Origin: Chrysophaeum taylorii | Taxonomy: Eukaryota > Sar > Pelagophyceae > Pelagomonadales > Pelagomonadaceae | NCBI GenBank assembly: GCA_029834535.1 | Contig: JAQMWT010000317.1 | Span: 670,255-734,254, forward strand | Length of the DNA stretch: 64,000 nucleotides | Direction of reading: 5' to 3' | Shown here: positions 1-9,281 of the stretch, one piece after another | Numbering within the stretch: position 1 is the first letter of the stretch | Layout: each line of letters opens with the position of its first letter | Made by a program: the position numbers and the translations under genes | Notes under the pieces: model-generated | Database searches by the model: none | The model's input: the letters and a program-made list of their open reading frames with translations, nothing else | What the model was told of the DNA's origin: nothing

Positions 1-512
1 CGAGCGTAGGTCAAGACGACGTTGCCGCCAAAGCAGTATCCGTTGGCGACAAGGGCGGATTGATTGATGGAGATCTCTTGGGAGGCGACGCCGCCCGGCA
101 TGAGCTGCGCGAGGCCGCCGGCGGCGCGCTCGAGGAGGAGCGTCTCGTTGCCCGTGATCGCGCCCGAGAGCGCTGCCGCCTCGGCGTTGCTCGTCGCGCG
201 GATACCGTAACCGTACATGTCGATTGCGAATGCCGCGTATCCATTTTCTGCGGCTTGAATCGCGCGGTCCTGTTCGTTCTCGCCGAGGCCGTACCACTGG
301 TGCACGATCATGAGACCCGGGATCTCGCCGGAGAGGGTTGTGGGGTAGGCGAGGTAGCCCTCGAACACCTCATCGCCGATCGTGTAGTTCAAGGCGAATG
401 CCTCGATGTCCTCGCCTATATGTCCGTCGCGCGAGATCCCGCGGTCCTTGCGCCGGTATCCCTCCGGACCGTGGGCGGCGACGGCAACCAAGAGAATCAG
501 GTGAACCAACAT
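1..512 (-). CDS. Dienelactone hydrolase family protein (3' end cut by window)
   Basis: The minus strand reads open from an ATG at 512-510 to the window edge, about 170 codons with no stop. Residues 1-14 are hydrophobic (MLVHLILLVAVAAH) and look like a secretory signal. The stretch around GLMIVHQWYGLGEN is the first strand and oxyanion region of the alpha/beta-hydrolase fold. GYCFGG places the nucleophile at Cys160, which is the dienelactone hydrolase arrangement (Cys rather than Ser). The Asp and His of the triad would lie beyond the window. Family members hydrolyse dienelactone or related esters, and the substrate here is unknown. The family call is based on these motifs and is fairly secure; the secretory route is inference from the N-terminus only. 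Confidence 0.8.
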   Translation of the reverse strand, partial: MLVHLILLVAVAAHGPEGYRRKDRGISRDGHIGEDIEAFALNYTIGDEVFEGYLAYPTTLSGEIPGLMIVHQWYGLGENEQDRAIQAAENGYAAFAIDMYGYGIRATSNAEAAALSGAITGNETLLLERAAGGLAQLMPGGVASQEISINQSALVANGYCFGGNVVLTYA

Positions 513-732
513 CTTGAATCTTGAATATTTCACGTCTGATTCAGAGAAAAAAGAAGCTTCTGACGCAGACGCGAAACGAAATGTTTTTGTAATCGAATCA
601 CGGTGTTATCAAATAAATCCCTTGATCGAATCTTTTTGTCATTGTTGCACCTCCTTCCTTCCTTCCTTCCTTCCTTGACTCTAGCCCTACCCATATTCAC
701 TCCTAAACCCTACCCAAGGAACCGTTGTGGTT

Positions 733-2221
733 ATGGGAGGTGGTTCGAAAACGTTGGTGGAGTTGTGGGGGGCGAAGAAGAAGCGGAAGGTGGAGGAAGC
801 CACCGCAGCAGCAGCCGAAAGGAAGACGATAGTGGACTACTGCGAGGCGTGGCGCGTTCGGGAGCGACGGTCGCGGCACGAGACGTGGCAGGCCGGGGTC
901 CATCATCACGCCAAGGGAGAATGGACCTCCAAGGTGCTGTGCTCCCGGCTGCGGTGCCGGGAGCGATGGTCAGAAATGGAGTTTGCGAGCTCCCTGTCGG
1001 AGAACCGCATAAGCTGCCTGAGCTTCGACAGCGTCGGGGCGCTGCTGGCGGTGGGCGCTCAGGACGGTATTCGAGTGTACGAAACGGACGACGCGCCGCG
1101 GCAAATTGCGCGGATTCCCCTCGAGAGCGCCGCGAGTGCCGTGGCCTGGAGCGTGCGAGACGACGCCGAAATTGCCGCCGCTCTCCTCCACGCGCCCGAC
1201 GTCGTGGTGGTCGACCTCGGCGACGCGGTCGACGCGTGCGAGCGAGACTCACGACCACCCCTCAAACGGATCCTCCGGGGGTCCGGCGGCCACTCGGGTC
1301 TCGCCTACGTGGTTTCCGACGAGGAACTCCTGGTGGCATGCGGCGCACGAGGAAAACTCCGCGCCTGGAAGGGCGACCGTTTCGCGTGGGAACTCGAGAT
1401 CGCCGCGGGCGCGTCGCGACCCGTCGTCGACGCGTGCTCGCTCGCCGCGGGCGCCTTTCTGGTTGCCGCGACCCGCGATGTGCTCTCGGTCTGGGACGCG
1501 ACGAATCGCGAGGTCCGCGGCTTTTTTGGCTCGGGCCTCGAGCCCCGACGTCTCTGGCGCGCCACTCTCCGCGACTTGGCTTCCGCCGCTCTCGGCTCTC
1601 CTTCGGCCGTCGCGTGCGATGCTGTCAAGCCTCATGGACACAGGATCGTGCTGGCGGTCCGCTTCGGCGACGCCCGCGACACCTCGGCCGCCGTCCTCCT
1701 CGCGGCCGCGACCCACAAGCAACTCCTCTCGGTTTTCGAGGCCGACGGCCCTCTCCTCTGCGCACCCTTCTGCGAGCGCGCCCTCGCCACCCGCTTCGCC
1801 TGCGTCGCCACCTGCGCGACCCGTCAAGGCACCGCCCTCGCGCTCTTCCGTCTCGCCCCGGACCGGGCTGCTCGGCACGCCGACTTCAACAACTCCAAGG
1901 TCTCCAGGGTCTTCACCCCGCTCAAGGGCCGCTCGACCGCGACCGACGCGATCCTCGAAGACGCGCTGTGCGTCCTTTTTCGTCCCGGATCGATACATCA
2001 ATGGCCTTTTCTGTAGCGTGCCGCTCGACGACGCCCCGACGGCGCTCGCCGCGCACCCCGACGCCGGCCACCTCGTACTCGCCCTCCCGGGACCGTGCGT
2101 GTCGATTCTTTTTTTTTTGGCCTGACCCCTCTCGCGCAGTCGCCTCATCTTCCTCTCCACATCCGCCAAAAAGACCACCCCTGAAGACGAGGCTCCAGCG
2201 GCCGACGGCGGCGGCTTCTAA
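733..2221 (+). CDS. WD40-repeat-like protein, three exons with two mini-introns
   Basis: I read three exons, 733-1967, 2017-2094 and 2140-2221, giving 464 residues. ATG 733 is the first ATG; the two codons before it are GTG GTT. The N-terminus has a basic run (AKKKRKVEE, residues about 14-22) that could be a nuclear signal. From about residue 85 there are WD40-type strands such as ISCLSFDSVGALLAVGAQDG, VVDLGD, LLVACGARGKLRAW and DVLSVWDATN. Splicing both mini-introns extends the last blade to HLVLALPGPRLIFLSTSAK and a natural TAA. Without splicing the frame stops early, at 2016. The stop lies 10 bp from the FEN1 stop (convergent). Degenerate WD repeats prevent naming an orthologue; a beta-propeller scaffold role is inferred. 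Confidence 0.72.
1968..2016 (+). other. Mini-intron 1 of the WD40-like gene (49 bp)
   Basis: The donor is GTGCGTCC and the acceptor TTTTCTGTAG follows a pyrimidine tract. Removal joins CT to C (Leu), keeps the frame open and avoids the in-frame TAG at 2014-2016. Confidence 0.7.
2095..2139 (+). other. Mini-intron 2 of the WD40-like gene (45 bp)
   Basis: The donor is GTGCGTGTCG, then a ten-base T run, a CTGAC branch-like site and CTCGCGCAG as acceptor. Splicing joins CC to T (Pro) and restores a frame that reads as the final WD40 strands, ending at TAA 2219-2221. Confidence 0.75.
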
Positions 2222-2231
2222 CGCGAGCCGC

Positions 2232-3773
2232 TTACTCGCTCGCCTGCTTCCCGAAAAACGCGGTGATCCGCGCACCCGGCGGCGCCAGTGCCGGCGACGT
2301 TTTCTTTTTCTTCTTCTTTGTTGTCGATGGAGCCTTCGAGGACGGTGTGGAGGGCGCCTTTTTTTTGGGCGTCGCAGTCTGTTCGCGTTCGGGGGGCGGA
2401 GTAGAAGGAACGGCCTCCGGTTCTTCTTCCTGTCGTCGTCGTCGTTCTAGGGAGGTGGGGGTCGCAGCAGCGGGGGCCACACCGCCACCCTCCCCCCCGA
2501 CGGGCGCCTCCACCTCGAGAAGCTTGGCGGCATCATCATCGCCGTCGTCGTCGTCGTCGTCCTTTGGAGGCGTCTCGGCATCGAGCTGGCGCTTTTTCCC
2601 GGCGGCGATTGTGGTCGTCGGCTTGAAGAAGGTGTCAAGGCGGCGCTGGGGTTTGGCGTCGCGGGCCTTCCTGAGGCGAGCGATAAGCCTGTGGACGCGG
2701 TCCTCCGCGAAGCCGTGGGTCTCGACCAAAAAATTTTTGAGATTATCGTAGTCGGGTTGCGACAAGGCGAGGTCGACGGTCCGACCGTCGACGACCTCCG
2801 GCGAGAGAAAGAGGGTGCGCGCCGCCGCGTAGTCCCAGTCCTGGGGGACGAGGAGTCGGCCGCTCGACGTCGTCGATGCCCCGCGTTTCTTGGGGAGCGG
2901 CGCCGAGTCTTGGCGGCGTTGCACGGCCGACTCGAGAGCGCCGCCGTGTGCCTCTAGGGTCTTGATGGCCGTCGCCGGACCGACGCCGGGGAGGTGCTCG
3001 AGGTAGTCGCAGCCACACAAGATGCAAAAGTCGACGAAGCGGCGCATTCTGGTATCGTCGTCGTCGTCGTCCCGGTGGAAGACCTTGGGCTTGGTTTCGG
3101 CGAGCTCGGCGAGCACCGCTCCGAGTCGAATCTCGACAGCCGGTCGCGGCGAGCCGGCGCGCGCCCCTTCGACGTCAAACAGATTCTTTATCATGACGGG
3201 AGCTCCAAAGGTCAACGCGTCCATATCCTCGGTTACGGCCGCGTGCGCGAGGTCGACCTTGACGAGCTCCGCGCACGACGCTTCTGCCTCGCCCGGCGCC
3301 TCGACGACCGGAACGCCCATGAGTCGCAGCAGCTGCTTCACGTCGTCGTTGTGCCTGGGGGTCACTCTGGTAGCCGCCGACGCCGCTTTGTACACGTCCT
3401 CCGCCGTCGCGGTCTCGTCCCCCGTCGCCTTCTCGTACGCCTCCGTAGCCTCTTTCTTCCGCTTCGATCGCTCGCGCAATGTCCCTGCCTTGAGCGCCGG
3501 CGACGGTCCGTCGAACACGAACACCGGTTTCACACCCGCCTCCAGCAGCTTCACCGTGCGGTTCGCGAACCCCTGGATGTGCGAAGTCGCCTCGCCTGCT
3601 GCGTTGCTCAAGTTCGACGCGATCGACCCCGTGCGGATCGCGGCGAGAAACTGGTACAAGTGGGTCGACGCGTCCAGGGCGAGCGTCCGACCCACAAACT
3701 GACCCAGCTCCTTTTCGCTCATGCTCCCCGGCGCGGATTCCTTCAGGAATCCCATCAACGACTTGATGCCCAT
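2232..3773 (-). CDS. FEN1: Flap endonuclease 1 with a long C-terminal extension
   Basis: A 513-residue protein starting MGIKSLMGFL, as FEN1 must, since the N-terminal Gly helps form the active site. Metal ligands are all visible: Asp34 (LALDAS), Asp88 (FVFDGP), Glu162 and Glu164 (GEAEAS), Asp183 and Asp185 (TEDMDA) and Asp256 (CGCDYL), followed by the helix-hairpin-helix LPGVGPATAI. The enzyme removes 5' flaps during Okazaki-fragment maturation and long-patch base excision repair in the nucleus. A canonical PCNA-binding box QRRLDTFF lies at residues 376-383, close to where human FEN1 (380 residues) ends. About 120 low-complexity residues follow (acidic, Pro/Thr/Lys-rich), then a second PIP-like end, RITAFFGK. 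It is convergent with the WD40 gene. Confidence 0.96.
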   Translation of the reverse strand: MGIKSLMGFLKESAPGSMSEKELGQFVGRTLALDASTHLYQFLAAIRTGSIASNLSNAAGEATSHIQGFANRTVKLLEAGVKPVFVFDGPSPALKAGTLRERSKRKKEATEAYEKATGDETATAEDVYKAASAATRVTPRHNDDVKQLLRLMGVPVVEAPGEAEASCAELVKVDLAHAAVTEDMDALTFGAPVMIKNLFDVEGARAGSPRPAVEIRLGAVLAELAETKPKVFHRDDDDDDTRMRRFVDFCILCGCDYLEHLPGVGPATAIKTLEAHGGALESAVQRRQDSAPLPKKRGASTTSSGRLLVPQDWDYAAARTLFLSPEVVDGRTVDLALSQPDYDNLKNFLVETHGFAEDRVHRLIARLRKARDAKPQRRLDTFFKPTTTIAAGKKRQLDAETPPKDDDDDDGDDDAAKLLEVEAPVGGEGGGVAPAAATPTSLERRRRQEEEPEAVPSTPPPEREQTATPKKKAPSTPSSKAPSTTKKKKKKTSPALAPPGARITAFFGKQASE

Positions 3774-4187
3774 CTTTCTTCTCTTCTATGAATCGGTCCG
3801 TTGCGAAGGGAGGAGCCGTTGCCAGGAGACATGATGAAAGCCGTTCAACGGCTCGCAGCCCCTCAGAGAAAACAACAACAACAATATGGTCATCTTTCAT
3901 TACGTCCAAGGGTGTCGCGACCGACCACCTATGGCGGCGGCATCCATCCTCCTCCTTAACAAAAAGAACGCCAACCAGGGGAGGTTGGGAGCACCTGCGC
4001 CCACGACGATCGAGACCTCGCCATGCCGCAGAACGAGTCGTGCGATTTCCGTCACGGCCGCCAAGCCTTCACCGTCCTCGACAAGCCCGAGGTCACCATC
4101 GTCTGTGACCTCCTGCCTCCTATGACCAGGAGGGCTGAAAGATCTAGCGCGTCCATTCTCCGCGAGTATTGACATCCCCGCCTTTGT

Positions 4188-4233
4188 GCGAGTCTCCGGC
4201 CATCCCCGAGCTCGGGGATGGCCGGAGACTCGC
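4188..4233. repeat. 46-bp perfect palindrome with no spacer
   Basis: The left arm 4188-4210 begins GCGAGTCTCCGGCC and the right arm 4211-4233 is its exact reverse complement, meeting at GAGCTC. The pairing breaks at 4187/4234. It could extrude as a cruciform, form an RNA hairpin if transcribed, or be a cloning/assembly foldback. Confidence 0.9.
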
Positions 4234-4867
4234 GTCGATCGAGCCCAAGGCTGCCAAGGTTAGCACTTTAGCGACGCTGCTCCAGACAGACGCCGCTCTT
4301 GACGTCGGCTCCCGGCGGTCGCTGCCTCCTTCCGCGCTGCCGCCTACGGCAGCGGTAGCCAGCCGCGTCTCCCCGACGCCGATCAACGAATGCTATCGTA
4401 AGTGGCGAGCCCATCTCCAACTTGCAACTGTCATTGGAGCGGCGCGGCCCGCGTTCAAAGAAAGAAAGTCCTCTGCTGCGACGACTATTTATTTCCGTGC
4501 TTGCCGCAGCTCTGGCGGCGGCGGCTGGAACCCCGAATACCAGCAGCTTGGCAATCGGCTGTCCGAAGTTGCGGATTCTTGATTGACCTCCGGTGGCATG
4601 GCTCGCTCGAATTAGCCGCTTCTGCGGAAAGGAAACCTCCTGCTGCCCCGCCCCCGAAGACCTGACGCTCTCTCTCTCTCTCATAGAAATTTATCCCCGC
4701 ATTATTTCTATATAATTGTCCCTCGCCGAGTGGTTTAGTGAATAATTTTGCCACCCCGCAGGACAGGAGTCAAGAAAAGTGTGGTGGTTGGTTCGGGCTG
4801 GTAGCCCGAAGGAAGGGAAACGCGCCGTCCGTTTTCGACATCGGCGCATCAACGAAACTCCCTCGGG

Positions 4868-4896
4868 TAATAATAGTAGTAGTAGTAGTAGTAATA
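4868..4896. repeat. (TAG)n microsatellite
   Basis: TAATAATAG followed by repeated TAG units; noncoding, between FEN1 and the kinase. Confidence 0.85.
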
Positions 4897-5038
4897 CCGG
4901 TGGGTGTGGGCTTGCGTTCGTTGGACCCCTCCCTCCAAGAATCGAGGGTCGGTCGAGGCAGCAGACGTGCGCAGTCGTTCGGTGTCGAGGCAGACTCGTG
5001 CGCCCAGTCGCGTTTGTTCGAGAGAGTACGGACTCACG

Positions 5039-5063
5039 CGTCGTCGTCGTCGTCGTCGTCGTC
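5039..5063. repeat. (CGT)n microsatellite
   Basis: Eight CGT units just beyond the 3' end of the kinase gene; the same triplet makes Asp runs inside neighbouring genes. Confidence 0.85.
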
Positions 5064-5194
5064 AAGCACCCCGAGGCGTCGTCGTTGGAGTTGGAGAGGG
5101 AAAGAAATCGAGAATTGCGTCGCGCGGCCGACTAGGAAGAGGATTTTTTTCGGCCGGCGACGCGGATTCGCGCGGCGGTCGATGTTGGACGGAC

Positions 5195-5220
5195 GGAAGG
5201 AAGGAAGGAAGGAAGGAAGG
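5195..5220. repeat. (GGAA)n microsatellite
   Basis: About six GGAA units, roughly 40 bp past the kinase stop. Confidence 0.85.
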
Positions 5221-5257
5221 GGTGGATAATATAATACGAGAGAGCGCGAGAAGATCG

Positions 5258-7129
5258 TCAGCCGGTTCGGGTGACGAGTCGGTCGCGCTCGCTCGGAGGA
5301 CGGAAAACGGGGCGCGAAGGTGATTGGTCCTGGTCCGAAGTATTTTGGGGGTCGGCGGCGCGGCGGCGGGCCCTCGAGTTGCTGCGCGAGGAACTGCGGA
5401 AGGCGGATCGCGCGGCGCGCGAGGCCCTCGGCTGGCGGCCTCTGCGACCGTTGGCGTCGTCGGGCGGCGGGTCGTCGGCGCCGTTCGGGGGGGCGCCGGC
5501 GGCGGCGCCGACCTTGGAGGAGGCGTCGTCGTCGGCGACGGGGGGCGCGGGGCGGAGGGGCGGCGTGGTGATGCGCGGGGGCGGGAGCGGGGGGTAGTCG
5601 TGGCGCTGGCGGCGGTGATTGTTTAGTCTGACGAAGCCGTCGCCTTCGGAGGGCACCGGTTCGCCAGTGATGTCCTCGTAGATGCGCGAGAGCTGGGCGA
5701 AAATCTCCTCGAAGTCTGGTCTTTCGGCGGGGTTTTCGGACCAGCAGGCCTTCATGACGTGGTTCCAGGGGCAACCGGGGGGGAGCGGGGGTCGCATGCC
5801 CTCGTTGGCGACCTTGGAGATGATCTGCGCGGCCGAGAGCGCCGCGTACACCTCCTCGCGGGTCGCGAGCTCCCACAAAACGATGCCAAAGGCGTAGACG
5901 TCGATGCGCTCGGAGCCCTTGGCGTCCTTGATGAGTTCGGGTGCGAGCCAGCACGTGGTCCCGACGCCGTGCGTCATGGTGCGAGAGAAGTTGGGCGACA
6001 TGGCGACGGCGCGGGCCGAGCCCCAGTCGCCGATGCGGACCTTCATGGCGCCGTTCTGGTCGACGACAAAGAGGTTGTGACTCTTGAGGTCGCGGTGCAC
6101 GATGGGCGAGTCGCGGGTGTGGAGGTAGAGCATGCCCTCGGCGACGTCTATGGCCATGCGGAGGCGGAGCTCGGCGGGGAGCGGGATGGCCGGGTCGTCG
6201 AGGACTTGGCGGAGCGAGCCGTAGGCGCAGAGCTCGGAGACGATCCAGATCGCCTGGGCGGTCAAGGAGCAGCCGTAGAGCTGGAGGATCTTGGGGTGCC
6301 GGAGGTACGCCATGATGCCCGCCTCGCCGACGATTTCCTCGATGATGTCTCGTCTGTGCATCGAACCGCCCGCGAAGGCCGCCTGCGCGAGGACGAACTC
6401 CTTCACGGCGACGGCCGACGTCTGCCAGGTCGCGCTCCAGACGCGGCCGAAGGATCCCTCGCCGATCACCTCGTGGAGCGTGATTTCGCTCGGGTCGATC
6501 ATCACCAGCGAGTGCCGGTTGACGAGGTGTCGCGCGCGCATCGCGCGCTCGTAAGCGTCCGAGAATTCGAAGTCGAGGTCGGGCGCGAACCCGTAGGACA
6601 GCATCTGGAGGGAAATTCCGTTTGACTTTTTGCGCGGTCGAGCGTCGCCCGCGAGCAGCGAGAGCCGCCGCCGCCGGCTCCAGCACAGCAGCAGCACGCC
6701 GGCGCATCCCGCGCTCAGGATGGCCGTCGCGATCGACTTGAGGATCCACGCCAACGACCGCGCGCTCGTCGAGCCGTCCCCCGAATTCTGGCGCCCGGAA
6801 GACGCGCCGTCGCCCGCGTCTCCGTACCGCCGCGCCGACACCATCGCGATCGCCGTCACCTTGCCCTGCCACACGGCCTGCGCGGGGTCGCGCCCCGCGA
6901 ACCCGCGAACGAATGGCCCGAGCTTGGCGTCGCGTCGCCACACCACCAGCGGCGGCTCGCCCGTGAACTCGCCCCCAACCAAAACGCACCCGGCGAGCGG
7001 ACCCGCGCCCGCCGCGAGCGCGTAGATCGTCCCGTTCAGTCCGCGCCACCCGGGGAGCCACTCCCACGCGTAGTAGTACACCTCGGTCGGCTCCACCGCC
7101 GGCCTACGATCCGACGACGACGACGACGA

Positions 7130-7160
<31 letters not shown>

Positions 7161-7280
7161 CCGGCGTGCGACGTCAGGCGCCGCCGCCGCCGTCCTCGTC
7201 GTCGCAGCAACAGCCTCCGCCGATGTTTGTTGTCTCTCGAAGATGAGGACTCGTCCTCGCTCTCGCTCTCTCGTAGGTTA

Positions 7281-7314
<34 letters not shown>

Positions 7315-8710
7315 GAACGGTCGAACCGTCGTCGCCCGGACCGTCGTCGTCATCCCTGGCCGGCGGCGGCCGTCCCCCGTTGTCGTCGGTGCTGCCGTTG
7401 TCCGGAACGACGGGCGTGTAGGTGGTCTCGACGAAGCGCGAGTAGCGCGCTATCGCGGCCGTGGCGTTGCCGTTGGCGGTCTGCCACCAACTCGACGAGT
7501 CGGCAGCGCGGCCGGCCGCGTAGAGCGTGCTGCCGTCGAAGAGCAGGGAGATGGGGTAATTGCCGTCGAGCTCAAAGGTAGGGGGCTGCACGCACTTCCA
7601 GCCAGTGCGCGTGCGAACCCCCGAGGACCAGGGATTCGAGGCCATGCCGACCGCGTACTCGCCGAGCGCGCGGCAGGCCAGGCTCGTCGTCTGGTCGCCG
7701 ACCCTGTCGAACTGGCCGGCGACGTAGAGCTTGCCGCGGTCGGGGTCGAGGGCGAGCGAGACGCAGCGCGCCGGAACCGAACCGTCGCCGATCCAGAGCG
7801 AGCCGCCCTCGAAGGGCCGGAGCCCGTCGACCTCCGACCACTCGGCGATCGCCGAGGAGGCCGCCCGGGTCGGCGCGCCGTCGTCGCCCGACTTGCGCTC
7901 GTCTCTCACCTCGAATCTCCCGCCCACGAAGAGGCGGTGCTCCCTGCGCGCGTACGCGAGCGCGAGGACAGCCGGCTCGCCGACCGGCGACGAGATCGTC
8001 GTGCTCCCCCGGAGCGGGGTCCAGAGGGTGCGTCGCGCGTCGAAACGCGCGAGGTGACGCACGCTCACGAAGCTCGAACCGTCCCAGATTCGCGAGCTAA
8101 AGCTCCCGCCCACAAAGAGGTCGCCGCCCTCGCCGAGCTCGGCCGCGAAGATCTTGGTCGCCGGGTCCGAAGCCCGCGAACACAGCCCGCTCTCCCCCAC
8201 GCGCTCCAACGCTTCCTTTGGCGTATGCCGCATCCCTACCCACCGCCCGAGCGAGCAGTACTGCGACTGCGATTGCTCAGAGATGCTGTCGAACTGGCCC
8301 GCGACGAACACCTCGTCCCCCGCCTCGCTCTCGTTCACCAAAAGCGCATACACCTCCGCGCCGCTCCCCGAGGAATCCCCGTACACGAACAGCTTGGGCT
8401 CGAACTCCTTTGTCCACGCGTGGTCCGAGACGCCGTACTGCGCCAGGTGCACGCCCCGCTCCAACCCGATCGAAAAGTTCCCGCCGACCAAAATCACGTC
8501 CTCCTCGTCGACCTTGCTGTCGCTCGACGAGTGCGACTTTCTCGACGTATCCTCCCACCGCGACAGTCGCATCAGTTGCCGCCGCACGACCGTCCGCCGC
8601 CGCCGCGCTACATATCTCGACCGCTCCACGCCCCCCACCAGCAAGATACACAGCCCGCCGCATACGACCGACCGCCACCGTCGCTCGGGCGGCTGCCGCC
8701 GATCCCTCAT
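5258..8710 (-). CDS. Receptor-like TKL protein kinase with Rax2-like propeller ectodomain
   Basis: An 1150-residue type I membrane protein candidate. Residues 13-28 (SVVCGGLCILLVGG) form a signal or anchor. Seven copies of a VGGxF/VAGQF motif follow (first at about 75, last at about 575), the spacing seen in Rax2/kelch-like propellers. An Asp, Asn and Ser run-rich linker interrupts them at about 430-545. One helix, about 653-683 (ILKSIATAILSAGCAGVLLL), crosses the membrane. The kinase domain starts at about 742 with GEGSFGRVW, then VAVKEF, HRDLKSHN (about 872), DWGSAR replacing DFG (about 893) and WLAPELI (about 920). Catalytic Lys, Asp and Asn are present, so it should be active. A Pro/Arg-rich tail ends it. 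The ligand is unknown. It is divergent from the OSCA-like gene across 571 bp. Confidence 0.88.
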
Positions 8711-9281
8711 CGCTCGAGTGTCAGGAGGACGAACATCCCCATGATGACATCCATGCGCGCGCCTCCTTTTCCCCCTACGGTACTCTACTCATTACGTCGG
8801 GCCCCTTGAACCTGGGTCCCACTGCGATTTATGTGTCGTAAATCAAGGGGGAACCGATCTGATAACACTTCTTCGCGCCGATGTTATGGGCCCATCGGCC
8901 GAACCAGCAAAAAACTTCTTTTCCGTACGAACGTAGGTAGGTAGGTAGGTAGGTGCACACTCTAGAAACAACTCGCCTCGCTTCATTCTCCTGAGGACCC
9001 CGGCGCACGCACGCACCACGGCCAACCAATCCCGTGATCAGCTCAATAAGACGGTAGATCGAGGAGCTCGCGGTTGTTGCCATCACGGTCGGTGCGCATA
9101 TTATTATTTTTTTTTCAGCAAAAAGAGGGCGGCTTTTATTAATTATTATTATTTTGTATCCAAGAGACAAAAAAAGCGAGCACCACCCCCTCAAAATAAA
9201 ATAAATAAAATAAAATGAAATGAAAACAAATGAAACAAAACAAAATGAATCCAGCGGATCGTTTTTCTACAAGACACAAAG
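8711..9281. promoter_or_regulatory. Divergent promoter region, kinase / OSCA-like channel
   Basis: 571 bp between two divergently transcribed genes. It holds a (GTAG)n tract near 8932-8954 and an A-rich stretch (9196-9245, AAATA/AAATG units) just before the channel start. No clear TATA box was identified. Confidence 0.5.

Larger units (their letters stand above)
3774..5257. other. Intergenic: FEN1 5' side to kinase 3' end
   Basis: About 1.5 kb with no frame I can defend as a gene. The first part must hold the FEN1 promoter. It contains a perfect palindrome (4188-4233) and three simple repeats. Short open frames around 3900-4175 exist on both strands, but none resembles a known family. Confidence 0.5.

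Noticed and set aside
757-795. AKKKRKVEE in the WD40-like protein resembles the SV40 large-T nuclear signal
   Set aside because: Short basic runs are common; the surrounding gene has host composition and introns, so vector contamination is not indicated.
603-2450. 615-codon plus frame across the WD40-like gene and FEN1 end
   Set aside because: Arg-rich GC shadow; the spliced WD40 reading explains the same DNA better.
3900-4175. Short open frames on both strands upstream of FEN1
   Set aside because: Under 100 codons, overlapping each other, unfamiliar, and partly ended by the palindrome region.
5034-7067. Long minus-strand frame overlapping the kinase
   Set aside because: Arg/Pro/Ala-rich shadow of the kinase in another frame, caused by high GC.
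8829-9194. Minus-strand open frame with MATTASSSIYRLIELITG
   Set aside because: It runs through a CTAC microsatellite and a divergent promoter region; no family match and no supported splice structure.
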